A stretch of DNA of 64,000 bases from Laburnicola sp. R22_1 (Eukaryota; Ascomycota; Dothideomycetes; Pleosporales; Didymosphaeriaceae). A program made the position numbers and the translations under genes. Where the stretch lies: NCBI GenBank assembly GCA_014281115.1, contig JACONQ010000011.1:2604001-2668000 (forward strand). Direction: 5' to 3'. Numbering within the stretch: the stretch's first letter is position 1; each line of letters opens with the position of its first letter. The notes below the pieces were generated by a model. The model saw nothing but the letters and a program-made list of their open reading frames with translations. It ran no database searches and was not told the DNA's origin. This document shows, piece after piece, positions 36,901-47,122 of the stretch.

Positions 36901-37576
36901 TTTGGGCTCGTTACAAGCCCGCCCTAGCGACAGCAACAACAATAACAACTGCGCCTAAACACGCGATGAGCAGCTTTGACGACGCGATCGATTCGGTACT
37001 TGACAACAGCGACGAGATAATAGGGGTGGCGGATGAGTACGAGAGCTGGCTTAGAGAGCCAACATGGACATCAGAACAGTACAAAACTGGCTGTACAGCT
37101 GTCCAATACTGGTACTAGCTCAAGCCGAGGTATCCCAATTTGTCACGATTGGCGCTGGACGTGTTAACTATCCCTGCCTCCAGCGCTGACTGTGAGCGAG
37201 TCTTCTCGGGTACTGGCGACGTACTTGAGCCACAGAGACGCAAAATGGGCAGCCAACTATTGGCTGCTTTAATTTGTACTCAACGATGGATTCGAGCAGG
37301 TTTTAAACCTCCAAGCGCAAAGGTGGTGGCAACGTACGATGACAATAAGCTCAACGAACAGTTTAGCATACATGAGTGGGAGGAGCCGCCGCCTATAACA
37401 CCACTAGAGTCTCTTTCACAGTCCTCTTAAAGTACTCAAAATCAAACAAACAATCAAATAAAAAGCGCCTCTATAGCTCCATCAAATCAAACAAACAAAC
37501 TACAACACCAAGAAAGTCGTCAAACAAACAAATTCAGAGCCACAAATTTTGTTTGTTTTGTTTATTGACAAGTCTG
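33908..37576 (+). mobile_element. hAT-2: hAT transposon with perfect 8-bp target duplication
   Basis: Starts CAGGGTTGTCAACAACC and ends TTATTGACAAGTCTG. CTCACAGT is duplicated at 33900-33907 and 37577-37584. Subterminal regions are rich in TTTGTTTG/CAAACAAA words, the counterpart of the ACTTGCTTG words in hAT-1. Length is 3669 bp. Confidence 0.95.
34763..37430 (+). pseudogene. hAT-2 transposase, nearly intact
   Basis: ATG 34763. It has a Pro-rich N-terminal region, a BED-like finger with CKHC (near 35310; the downstream His pair is unclear) and a long core including VTRWNSYHDCFKR. The hATC domain is RYPNLSRLALDVLTIPASSA, followed by CERVFSGTGDVLEPQRRKM. Defects are few: TAA near 34824, TAG near 35248, a one-base deletion in the G run at 35797-35801, and TAG near 37118. 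It is the best-preserved transposase of the nest, consistent with being the youngest layer. Confidence 0.92.
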
Positions 37577-37877
37577 CTCACAGTCACGCAGAGGCCGAAT
37601 CATCAAAACACCAAGCAGATATCGATAATCTGAGTAGCTAGCAATTATCTACGGGCCTTAGAGACCTCAACTCCAGAAAATCTCGTGATATTATTTTTTG
37701 TGGCTGTCTCTATAGCCTCATGTTTGTGGCCGAGCGATTATGTTGGGGTGTTGCATGGAGTGACGCGTTGCACGGACTGCCAAGCTAGGGTATTCGGCCA
37801 CTCAACGCACAGACCCCACTCAACGCACAGTTAACACTAAAAATCGTATATTTTCAACACCTCATAACTCCACCAAT

Positions 37878-39761
37878 ATGGACCCGATCGACGCAGCTGT
37901 TGAAGCTTTAAAATCCCTGGAGCTAGGAGAACGTCCTAATATATCCCAGGTTGCTCGGGAGTACGGCGTTGAGCGGTCGCGGCTCTCGAAGCGCTATCGA
38001 GGGGTTCAGGGCACCTATGCAACTCGGGCCGAAAAAAAGCGACTCCTCAACAATACACAGGAAAAACAGCTACTACAGTACATTGATAAGCTGTGTGTAC
38101 AAGGCCTACCCCCTACGAGAGAGATGATACGAAATTTCGCTGGAGAAATAGCACATTAAGAGCTAGGAAATCACTAGGTTAATCGCTACATTGCGCGGCA
38201 TCAAATTGACCTTATATCGCGATAGACATCTAGCATCGATAGCCAGCGCTACAAAGCCGATTTAGCCTTTAAATACGCCCTCTATTTCAAGCTTTTAGAC
38301 GATAAGATCAAGCAGTACAACATCGCACCGTCAAATATATACAATATGGATGAGAAGGGCTTCTTGATCGGGGTAGTGTCAAAAATGAAGCGCGTGTTCT
38401 CTCGACAGCGATATAAGCAAGGAGGCGTCAAGCAGGTACTCTAGGACAGCAATAGAGAGTGGATAACGACGATAGCTTGTATATGCGCTGACGGCAGCTC
38501 TCTTAAACCTGCCCTAATATATTAGGCGGCTTCTGGCAACATCCAGGACACATGGCTACAAGATTTCAATCCTCAAGAGCACCAGGCCTTTTTCGCCTCA
38601 TCACCATCTGGATGGACAAACAACGAACTTGGGATTGCCTGGCTTAAGAGGTGCTTTCAAGAGGAGACTAAGAAGAAGGCAAAGCGCGACTATCGACTCC
38701 TAATTCTTGATGGGCATGGCTCACACGTTACTATGGAGTTTATCGAGTTCTGCAATCAAAATCGAATCCTCCTAGCTATCTACCCACCGCATTCAACTCA
38801 TACGCTACAGCCTCTAGATGTCTGCCTTTTTAAGCCTCTTTCAGCTGCATATACAAAAGACCTCTCCGAATTCATGTACAACAGCCAAGGACTCACATCT
38901 ATTACTAAGCGCGACTTCTTCCGCTTCTTCTATAAGGCATATAGAGTTGCATTCGCCAAAGAAACAATCATTAACGTCTTCAAAGTTACTAGCATCTCTT
39001 CGCTAAATAGCAACGCTATATTAAAGAAATTTAAGGATCTAGAGCCTAAGAGGCCATTAAGCAGCGATAGCACGTCGTCAGTACTCTCTGCAAGCGATTG
39101 GCGTAAAATTGAAGGACTTCTACAATAGGTAGTTAAGGATCTTAATAATAAACACGTCTCGCAGCTATCTTACACAATACACGTAATAGCGACTCAGAAA
39201 CAGCTTGTCTAGCACAAAAACAATCGCCTTAGAGATGCCCTTTTTAATAAGAAGAAGCGCCGTAAGCGTAGCAAGGCATTACTACTTAAACCCTCTAAGA
39301 ATTATGCTGGCGGCGCTGTCTTCTAGTCGCCATTAAAAGTTAAGGCTGCCCGCAATCGCCAGGCTGAAAAAGACGCCAAAGCAGAAGAACTACAACACCA
39401 GAAGGAGCGCGACAAGCTAGCTAAGGAGCAGAAAAAGCAGGAGAAATAGGCTATGCTTAAGCAGAGGGCGCAGAAAAGGATAGCTGCAAAAGAGGTTAGG
39501 TTGCAAGAACAGCAAAGGAAGGCGGCAGAGCGCGAAGAAGATCTACTTGCGCGCGCAGCTAAAAAGCAACTCAGGACTAATATACAATTGGCCAAAAAGG
39601 GTAAGGCGCGTAGCCTCGAGGCTCCTGCACCTCCTGCTCATGTTATTGAGGACCTAGAGGTTGATGTTGAGGATCTATTAGTTATTGAAGGGGTGGTGGA
39701 GGCATCTGGCCTATTAACGCGCACTCGCAAAGTACGCCTCCCACAGAGGTATCACACGTAG
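37878..39761 (+). pseudogene. P7 transposase, multiple stops, catalytic triad intact
   Basis: One frame of about 627 codons from ATG 37878 with about ten stops and no frameshift. HTH: ISQVAREYGVERSRLSKRY. DDE_1: YNMDEKGFLIGVVS, LDGHGSHVTMEF and LQPLDVCLFKPL, spacing D35D between the second and third Asp. Basic Lys/Gln coiled coil near the end, terminating LPQRYHT. It keeps all three catalytic Asp residues, unlike most sister copies here. Confidence 0.9.
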
Positions 39762-40377
39762 TTTATTGTTGCCAATCGATTTATTAAGCTTCTGCAAATG
39801 CTACTCTAAAAAATCTAGTGATTTTACGATATATATAGAGCTCTGCAGCTTCAAAAGTAATAGTGGTGGCTATCCTCAAACTGTGCGTTGAGTGGGGTCT
39901 GTGCGTTGAGTGGCCGAATTCGGTACAACACCAAATTCTTTGGCGATTTTATTGTATAATAAAAATTCTCCTGGTTCTTGCGCTTCGATTGCTGCTATCG
40001 CGGCGTTAATTGGGTCCATATTGGTGGAGTTGGGGCGCGTCAAAGTTGGGGCGCGTCATGTTGGGGTTGCGCATTGAGTGACGGTGCGCATTGACTGCCG
40101 AGACAGGGTATATAAACTCTACGCTTGTTAAACATCACGGGTGCTGAGACGCGTCAGCACCGGGGCCGTGTTACACGGGGTATATTTGCCTAGGCCGGTT
40201 CCGGGTTAGGGTGGCTAGGGCGAACGCAATGGGTCCGTGAGGTACGCTTCGTTGAGTACAGAGGGGACCGGTCAAGTTAAGTGAAGATACCTATTCTATA
40301 ACTAACTATAGAGTAACGATGTTAAGATCCTTCATCTCAGGTGTGCCGTGATTCGCTCGGATACGCTGGTAAATGGG

Positions 40378-40426
40378 TTGGGGGTACCCCAGGGTTGGGT
40401 TGGGGTTGGGTTGGGGTTGCCTGGTA
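40378..40426 (+). repeat. G-rich TTGGG/TTGGGG tract
   Basis: Irregular run of TTGGG and TTGGGG units with one GGTACC-containing break. It could form G-quadruplexes and resembles degenerate telomeric DNA. Confidence 0.6.
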
Positions 40427-40442
40427 GGGACCGTAGGGTTAT

Positions 40443-40580
40443 GCGGACCAGCAGACCCTCGAAGGCCATAGCGACTGGGTCACGTCGGTCGCCTTCTCTC
40501 CGGATGGCAGGACGCTCGCGTCGGCTTCGCGCGACAACACGGTGCGGCTCTGGGACACCGCCACGGGCGCCCATGATTAG
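40443..40580 (+). pseudogene. Orphan WD40 repeat (gene fragment)
   Basis: About 45 codons in one frame encode a textbook WD40 blade: [20 protein letters not shown] then [20 protein letters not shown], ending at TAG 40578-40580. GH, SPDG and W-D landmarks are all present with correct spacing. High-identity blades of this kind occur in fungal NLR-type (NACHT/NWD) proteins. There is no start codon, second blade or NACHT domain nearby, so it is a fragment. It is not RIPped. Confidence 0.72.
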
Positions 40581-40657
40581 TGCGGATATTGGTGCATAAT
40601 TATCACCGCCTTTAATCACGTCAGGTTTGGGATATCCAATTGGGGGGGATGCCCTTG

Positions 40658-40708
40658 CAACCCAACCCCAACCCAACTTTTTCGCGCTGGTGTTGGGTTG
40701 GGGTTGGG
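40658..40708. repeat. Inverted C-rich/G-rich tract (hairpin)
   Basis: CAACCCAACCCCAACCCAAC, then TTTTTCGCGCTGGT, then GTTGGGTTGGGGTTGGG: the arms are complementary around a 14-nt loop. A related structure with a similar loop (TTTTTTCACGCTAGT) is at 53812-53868. Confidence 0.65.
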
Positions 40709-42163
40709 TCGCCCTCCGGGCCATTTTCTCACTCTCCAGAGCATATTCAATGCCTTCATCCTGCCTTTTCATCCCTCCCTCTTCTAGGCTTTTCATCGCC
40801 TCTTATGCTTAGGTTCGAAAGCGGAAATGAACTTTGGTAGGATTAGTTTTCCCCTAATAGTATATCGCGTATAACGTGTTTACAAGCGAGCTGCGAATAC
40901 AAGCGAGCTGCGAACCCCACTAACTTTCTACAACGCGTCACCTATCAACTATAATAGCTTAACTAACACTTATTTAATTGCTCTATAACAAAGCAGATGT
41001 CTCCCTAGCTATCTTAGCTATTAATTAGAATTAGATCTAGAGCGTTAATCGCGCTGCAGCGACGTTTAACGTTCCTAAAAGCACGCTTTGCAGCTAACGC
41101 GCTAGAACTACTGCGCGACGCAATTGTGAGCCTAAATTAAAAAAGCTTACTAAGCTAGAAGAGGAGGTTATTATTAAGCATATACTTAACCTAGATTCGC
41201 GAGGCTTTGCGCCTACTCTAGGTGCTGTACAAGATATAGCGAATAAGCTACTTGCTAAGCGTAGTGCAGGCCACATTAGCCAGTAGTGGCCTAGAAACTT
41301 TGTTAAGCGAACAGACAGCCTTACAACGCGATTTAATCGAGCCTACGATTGACAGCGAGCCCTCTGCGAGGACCTAACAGCTATATAGGCCTAGTTTGAG
41401 CTAGTAGCACGTACAAAGGTCACCTACGGTATCTGCGATAAGGACACCTTTAACTTCAACAAGACTAGCTTTCTAATAGGCAAGATATCCTCCTAGCTAG
41501 TCGTTATAGGCTTAGAGAGACGTAGTTGGCCAAAAGCGATCTAGCCAGGCAATCGTGAGTGGGTGACGACGATCCACGGAATTAACGCTGCTAGGTGGGC
41601 AATCCCGCCCTTCATCTTCGCTGGCAAGTACCACCTCTCGGCCTGGTACAAGAGCGATAATACACCAGGTGACTAGACTATTGGTCTTAGCGACAATAGG
41701 TGGACTACGAACGAGGTTAGTGTTGCCTAGCTACAGCACTTTATTAAGCATACAGTAGAGCGTAGAGTAGGCGCGTGTTAGCTCCTAATACTTAACAGCT
41801 ATAAGAGCCACAACTCACTCGAATTCTAGGAGATCTGCAGGGAGAACAAGATCTATACCCTATGCATGCCACCACATTTGTCACACCTCCTACAGCTACT
41901 TAATGTGGGCTGCTTCTCGCCGTTAAAGCGGGCGTACGGGCGCCAGGTTGAGGGCCTAATACGCAACTATATCAACCATATTACTAAGCTTAAGTTTCTA
42001 CTAGCCTTTTGCGCCGCCTACAACTAGTTAATTATAAAGGAGAATATCTACGCAAGCTTTCGAGGCTCTAGGCTAGTCCTACACAATCTAGAGGCAGTGC
42101 TCTTAAAGCTTAATATCAAGCTTCGTACACCGTCGCCAGCGCTAGCGCCAGCAGCCCTACTAG

Positions 42164-42344
42164 TGTCAGATTTAATGGTTGAATGCGATGATGCGCCTTG
42201 ATAGATGATGATGATTGTGTTCGTGTCCACCGTGTTCGGCTGGTTCTGACTTCTTCGCTAGTGTGCCAAGCCAGGTGGTCCCTGCTTTATTGTACAGATC
42301 CAACCTCAACGCGCTTGTTCTATCTAACAGCTGCATATCTGACA
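42164..42344 (-). repeat. Copia2 3' LTR
   Basis: 181 bp, nearly identical to the other LTR; the differences are RIP-type transitions. A polypurine tract (GCTGAGGGGGTG on the minus strand) adjoins it at 42345-42356. Confidence 0.93.
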
Positions 42345-42394
42345 CACCCCCTCAGCTTAGAAGATCCTTGCAAGCTGAACTATTTAGCAGCCTA

Positions 42395-45300
42395 TTATCC
42401 TAAAGTAAGGTTATTAAGGTGCCCTTGAATTTCCTTAAGAGGTGCTTCATTCGCTACTTTGCGTTCTGTTATCTCAACCAGCCCAAGTTAGGTTAGGAAC
42501 CCTTTCCACTTATTAACTAGGAGGACCTTCGTAAAGCCGTCGGCGATCATTTCTGCCGATTGTACGTACTCCACCTTAATCTTTCCGGTAGAGACTTCCT
42601 GTCTTAACCAGTGATTGTGAATATCAACGTGTCGTAGTTTAGTCTGAAGCCTGGATATCTCCTCAGTGACTAGTCGAATAGTTTGCTTATTATCGCATTG
42701 GACAGTAATTGACGATGAGCGCAGTTCAATCTGCAGTTCGTCTAGTAGTCTTGATATAAAGATTGCTTCCTTGGCCACTTGCGATAAGGCGAGAAGCTCT
42801 GCTTCGGTTGTCGAAGTTGTGACAGTCTCTTGTTTGCTTGCTTTCTAGGCAATAAGTCCGTTAAATAGCTTAATAGCGTATCCTTGCGAGCTCTTTCTGT
42901 CCAGTGTGTTGTCAGCAAATAAGGCATCGCTGGCTACTTGAAGGCAGTTGCCTCCTCCGAGCTGCAGTGCTCTCCATCTGGTGCTTGATAAGTATAGTAG
43001 TACTCGATCAGCGGCATTGTGATGTTCCAAGCCCGGATTTGACAGGAATCGAGCTAGCCTTGAGGTTGCAAAGGCTATGTCCGGTCGAGTTGTTACTGCT
43101 GCGAACAGAAGCGATCCAATCTTGTGTTAGTATTTGTTAATTTCTGAGGGTGTTGCTAAGCCGTCTTGTGGTTTCAGCTCGATAGCTGCCATTGGGGTGT
43201 CGTATCGAATATCCCTCTTGTCAACTAATCGACTGATCTTGTCTGAGTAGGCAGCCTGAGAGAGTTGAATTGTCCTAGTCTTTCGATCTCTGATGATCTC
43301 TACGCTAAGGAACCACTGAAGGTCGTTTCCTCCACTTAAGGTGTATTTTTCTTGTAGGCGCTTGATCGCTTGTTGGGCTTCTTCCTCTTTCTGCTTGTGA
43401 AAAGCTAAGATGATATTGTCAACGTAGAAGAAGACGATGATTCCGTCTTTGAGAAGGTAGTATGGCTTGTGAGGCACTGTCTGGAAACCTAGAGCTTTGA
43501 GTGTTGAGGTAAACTCTTTCTGCCAGAGGAGTGGTAAGATCCGAAGACCATATAAAGCCTTGTTGACTTGAAGTATCGTTCTAGGCTTCTAATAGCCACG
43601 GGGCATTCTTATGTATACCTCTTGGTCCATACTTGCATGGACGAAAGCGTTTGTAACGTCGTATTGCTCGAGCTCCATATCATAGTGAGCTGCTATTGCC
43701 ACTAGCATTTGGAACGACCTGCTGGCAAGCGTGGCTGTATAAGTGTCTTGAGAGGTAATATTCCGTTGTTGATCGCCCCGGACGACTAGCCGTGCCTTGC
43801 ACTTCAGCAAGCGATGGTGTTTGTTAAGCTTGTAGGTGTATACCCACATACAGTCAAGGATCTGCTGTCCTATCAGTTTGATCTTCTTTATTGGTACTTC
43901 TAACCATGATTTTATTTGTTTGTGGCTTGCGAGGTGATCCCGCTCTGCTTCTTTGAACAATTCGCCTATCGGGTGATCCTTAAGCTTGGTACGGCACGTT
44001 GGCAGAGGTGGGAGTTGACTTCGATAGGGCTTCAAGCCTTTAGCGAGCGTTCTTATTATCTTAGCCTTGTCTATAATATCCCCTCTGTATTTCCCAACGT
44101 GGCCAGCTTGAGTTCCTGCTATGAAGGCGGCTGCCCAGGGGACAGTTTTGGATGACCCTTTTAGGCTCATTTCTGATTCATTTCCAGCCATTAACTGCGC
44201 AAGTAATGCCGCAGGTGGTGGTGTAGTTGGAGGAGTTGGATAGTTGTCCCTGATCTTCACTCCTTGGTAGTAGCCTGGTGGGTCTACTTCGCCTTGGGGA
44301 TTTGATGAGCCTCCAACAGTGTCGTCTTTATGGAAGGACTCTGTCTCTGGTTGATGACTTGGTGTTGGGAGTTTGATCGTTCTTACGTATGTGGCAATTT
44401 CCTCTAGTGTACTGTGCATAAGGTTATCCATAAGGTCCTCAGTTTTGCCACTAAAGACAGTTTGTTCGTCGAAGATAACGTTGCGGGTGCTTATCACCTT
44501 GGCAAGTGACGGTATCTAAATTCGATAGATGTTTGAGGACCGGTATCCTACTAGGTAACTAATCTAAGCCTTTGGGTCTAGGCGTTGTAGCCTTGATTTA
44601 CCTTGATGTGTATTATCCGTTATTGCGAACGCTTTGCAGCCATACGCTTTGAGGTGAGCGAGGTTGGGTTTCTTAATTGAGGTGACTACTCCGTTGTTTA
44701 GAGCAACTTGTGTGAAGAATATCTTGTATGGCGTTTTCTAGTTGTTCGCATAATTCGGTGTTCGATTGTAGAGGTATACTGCAGCTCTTGTGACTTCGGG
44801 CCATAGTTCCTAGGGTAGGTTGGCATCGAGACGCATCGCGCGCGATTTCTCTTTGTTCACACCCCCTAAGCGTTCGGCACCTCCATTTTGAGCTTGTGTA
44901 TCTGGGGCGGAAGGCTCGACAGTAATTCCTTGTGATGCCAACCAGCGCTCGATTTCCGGTTTCACCATCGTGATCTCGTTGTCCGCTTCAATGACCTTGA
45001 CCGTAATATTGTAATGGTTTTTAAGGAAGAGAAAGAAGTTCGATAGAACTTTGATAACCGACTTTGCTAGTCGATTGTCTTTGAAATAAAAGTCCCATTG
45101 CAGGCCTGAGTACCTGTCAGTGACAAGCATCTAGCTCCTTTCGCCAGTGCTACTTTGCGCCTTGTAGGCATGAAAGTCGATAGCCAGTCTTTCTCCTAGT
45201 CCTTCATTGTTAATTCGCGGTGCTCAGCTAATTTGTCGCCAGATCTTTGCTTTCCCACAGGAGTCGCATTGAACTGTTGTAACTCCCTTAACTCGCACCC

Positions 45301-47089
45301 CTTTAGCTTGCTGCACAAGATGTTCGATAGCTGCTGGTCTAGGGTGTCCTAGTCTCTTGTGCCATAATTCGGCTGAGGCCCTTTGTGGTGCTCCTTTCGT
45401 TCGTAATGTATTCTTGCGGATGTGATATAAAGTGGGTGGTAGCGGATCATACTCAAGTACCCATTAACTGTGTATCTCGGATAGTTTTCCGATAACCTTA
45501 TCGTCTGGTCCTTTCAGCGTAGTTGGGTCCGTTTGCGTATCCCACCAGATTCCTCTATGCCTTAGTAGTCGAAAGGAGACTAGGTTGCACAGGAGGTCTG
45601 GACAGATAGCCACATCATGTAGAACTAACGTAGTTGTTCCATGTTGGCCTCTCAGTGTTAAGTCAACAGAGCTGTAGCCTTTTATCCATATCTTTGTATT
45701 GCCAGCCCATATATAATCTCCAGACGTAGGTAGACGGAAGTTGTAGATACGGTCGGGGTTGTTCGTAATGTGGCAAGTTGATCCTAAATCAAGAATGAAC
45801 GAGCGCTTTAGCGGGTAATTAGACACTTCTGTTTCCATTAGCGCTGATGTAAACGCAGCGTTGACGTTTAATATTCTCCGTCCCTCTAGTTAGTCCTTAG
45901 GGGACTTGAGGATCTCAGGTGTGGGCGTGTGCGATTGTTTGATGTTTAGTGTTTTTGATCTTGGTCTGCTTTGTCCTCTTAGCAGTCCTTGAAATTTGGG
46001 ATCGTGCTCGCGCTTCAATGCGACGAGTTCTTCGATCTTCTTGTTTGGTTTCTACCACTCGGGAGCTTTGTCTGCATTAATATAGAAGCAATCCCGGAGT
46101 CCATAGCAATGTCCACACGCAGGACATTTAGCGCCTCCTATTTTTGCAGGTTTTTGGACCAAGGATAAGTTCTTATTATCTTTTCGGTCATCACGTTGAT
46201 ATCGGGGTCTGCCCTGTTTTCTAGATGGTGCTGCTTCGGCATCAATGCCCTGGGTAGTTTTCCCACTTTCAGCGAGGTATAACAAGTCATCTGCCACAAA
46301 TGCGGCCTTGTGCTTCCCTGTTCAAGGGGTTGGATGATTCAACATCATATGCTCTCGGAAGCGCTTCATCATTTCTTTCCAATTCATGCCAGGTGTGAAC
46401 CGTCCGCTATCCTAAAAGGTCGTAGACCAATTGGGCGCAACTTTGTTTACGGCAGTCAGAAAGTCCTTTGTAATCACATTAATCTATATTATCTTAGGGA
46501 CATTACTTATCTCCACTTCTATAGCTGCTTAATCATATTCAGCAAGCTATGTGTCCCAATTCGACGCGTTTCTCATCGGTCTAAGGGATGTAAGGTATTA
46601 GTCGCGGGCTCGTTCTCTCTCGAATCGTTCGTCAACGCCAACCGTGGCTTTAAGGTTCGTAATCCACTGTCTCAGTGGTTGATCTAGGAGGCAGCAAGTG
46701 CGCTGAAGATGTGGGCTGACAGTAGCCTGAATATAAACAATAATTTGCTAGAGGCTTGTTTGCTCCTTTTCAAAATCATATCGATCGTTCTTATACTGCT
46801 CAGCAAGAATCTTGTAATACTCAAGATCTTCTTTGAACGCCTTGAGTCCTACTGCTAACAGTTCGGACTACCTTGTTGGGATGCTGACGTTCGCTACTAG
46901 AGTATACCCATTAATTAGCGGCGCCCTTGGGGCTATAGGTTCAGGTTTTATTAGGATATTCGACGTAGGATCGACTTTTGGCCAGATGCGATATGCGACG
47001 CATCTAGACTAGAGCTGCATTATCCATGCCCTGTAGTCGGTGTGGTCTCGAAGGGTCACCATCGGGTCACGCTGGGGTAGTGCAGCCAT
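42395..47089 (-). pseudogene. Copia2 gag-pol polyprotein, several stops
   Basis: The whole polyprotein lies in a single frame from ATG 47089 to TAA 42395-42397. Gag begins MAALPQRDPMVTLRDHTDYR. It has a zinc knuckle (CPACGHCYGLRDCFY, near 46100) and a protease (FILDLGSTCHITNN, near 45800). Integrase includes PSAPDTQAQNGGAERLGG near 44880. The LTR-copia RT spans 44497-43127 (QYDVTNAFVHASMDQEVYIR). RNase H is at 42778-42488. The RT active site reads FFYVDNII where YVDD is expected. Stops are TAG/TAA at Trp or Gln positions. Confidence 0.92.
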
Positions 47090-47099
47090 TTTGGTATCG

Positions 47100-47122
47100 A
47101 TTAAGGCAGTGAGACTCTTAAT
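47100..47122 (-). other. Copia2 primer-binding site (half-tRNA Lys type)
   Basis: Directly inside the 5' LTR the minus strand reads ATTAAGAGTCTCACTGCC, the same as in Copia3. Its complement contains GACTCTTAAT, the anticodon loop of a Lys(CUU) tRNA. Inferred by matching, not by alignment to a tRNA of this species. Confidence 0.55.

Larger units (their letters stand above)
32077..37628 (+). pseudogene. P6 transposase, split near the C-terminus by hAT-2
   Basis: ATG 32077. HTH: YRQVAKDHGVVTSTLTRRH. DDE_1: YNMDEKGFLLGITS, LNGHRSYITMDF (second Asp to Asn) and LQPLDVCVFKPL, followed by a long basic coiled coil. Three in-frame TAG codons occur before the insertion (near 32373, 32424 and 32812). 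Frame 1 reaches 33907, and after hAT-2 it resumes with SQSRRGRIIKTPSRYR and TAA (37626-37628) in phase if one 8-bp duplication is removed. hAT-2 thus landed in the last ~15 codons. Confidence 0.9.
31988..37790 (+). mobile_element. P6: pogo-like transposon inside the P7 left TIR, containing hAT-2
   Basis: TIRs begin CCCTAGCTTGGCAGTCCGTG and end with the complement. TA duplications are at 31986-31987 and 37791-37792. Net length without hAT-2 is 2126 bp. The target TA lies three bases inside the P7 terminus. Confidence 0.92.
31983..39923 (+). mobile_element. P7: pogo-like transposon inside P4, containing P6 in its left TIR
   Basis: Left TIR CCGTATTCGGCCACTCAACG (interrupted by P6 after CCG) and right TIR, read inward, CCGAATTCGGCCACTCAACG, together about 45 bp. 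TA duplications are at 31981-31982 and 39924-39925. Net length is about 2.1 kb once P6 and one TA copy are removed. Confidence 0.85.
30222..40019 (-). pseudogene. P4 transposase, split by P7 and RIP-mutated
   Basis: Exposed as 40019-39926 and 31980-30222 on the minus strand. Joining across P7 with one TA gives ...EFGVV-RSTLT..., the same HTH reading seen uninterrupted in P6, confirming the insertion point. A small deletion shifts the frame just after. The first DDE Asp is kept (YNMDEKGFL), the second reads LNGHGSYV and the third LQPLNVCVF, so two of three catalytic residues are Asn. It ends IIRTPSRYL then TAA. Many TAG/TAA codons. Confidence 0.85.
30060..40108 (-). mobile_element. P4: pogo-like transposon, outermost shell of a four-level nest
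   Basis: TIRs: CCCTGTCTCGGCAGTCAATG at 30060 and its complement ending at 40108, extending about 48 bp. TA duplications are at 30058-30059 and 40109-40110. Net length without the nested elements is about 2.1 kb, the normal size for this family. Contains P7 (31983-39923) at a TA inside the transposase HTH codons. Confidence 0.9.
40111..40873. other. Non-transposon island between P4 and P8
   Basis: No intact gene. From left: a perfect 8-bp-arm hairpin (GGTGCTGA...TCAGCACC, 40140-40161), a G-rich tract of TTGGG and TTGGGG words (40378-40426), an orphan WD40 repeat (40452-40577), and an inverted pair of C-rich and G-rich tracts (40658-40708). Base composition is GC-rich and shows little sign of RIP, unlike both neighbours. 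Confidence 0.6.

Noticed and set aside
40348..40599. 83-codon frame overlapping the WD40 fragment
   Set aside because: Different frame from the WD40 blade; low-complexity Arg/Ser/Gly sequence over G-rich repeats.
46310..46687. 125-codon plus-strand frame inside Copia2
   Set aside because: Antisense to the gag region of Copia2, no motif.
47100..47122. A tRNA gene at the Copia2/Copia3 primer sites
   Set aside because: Only about 18 bases of tRNA-like sequence; no cloverleaf can be formed with the flanks.
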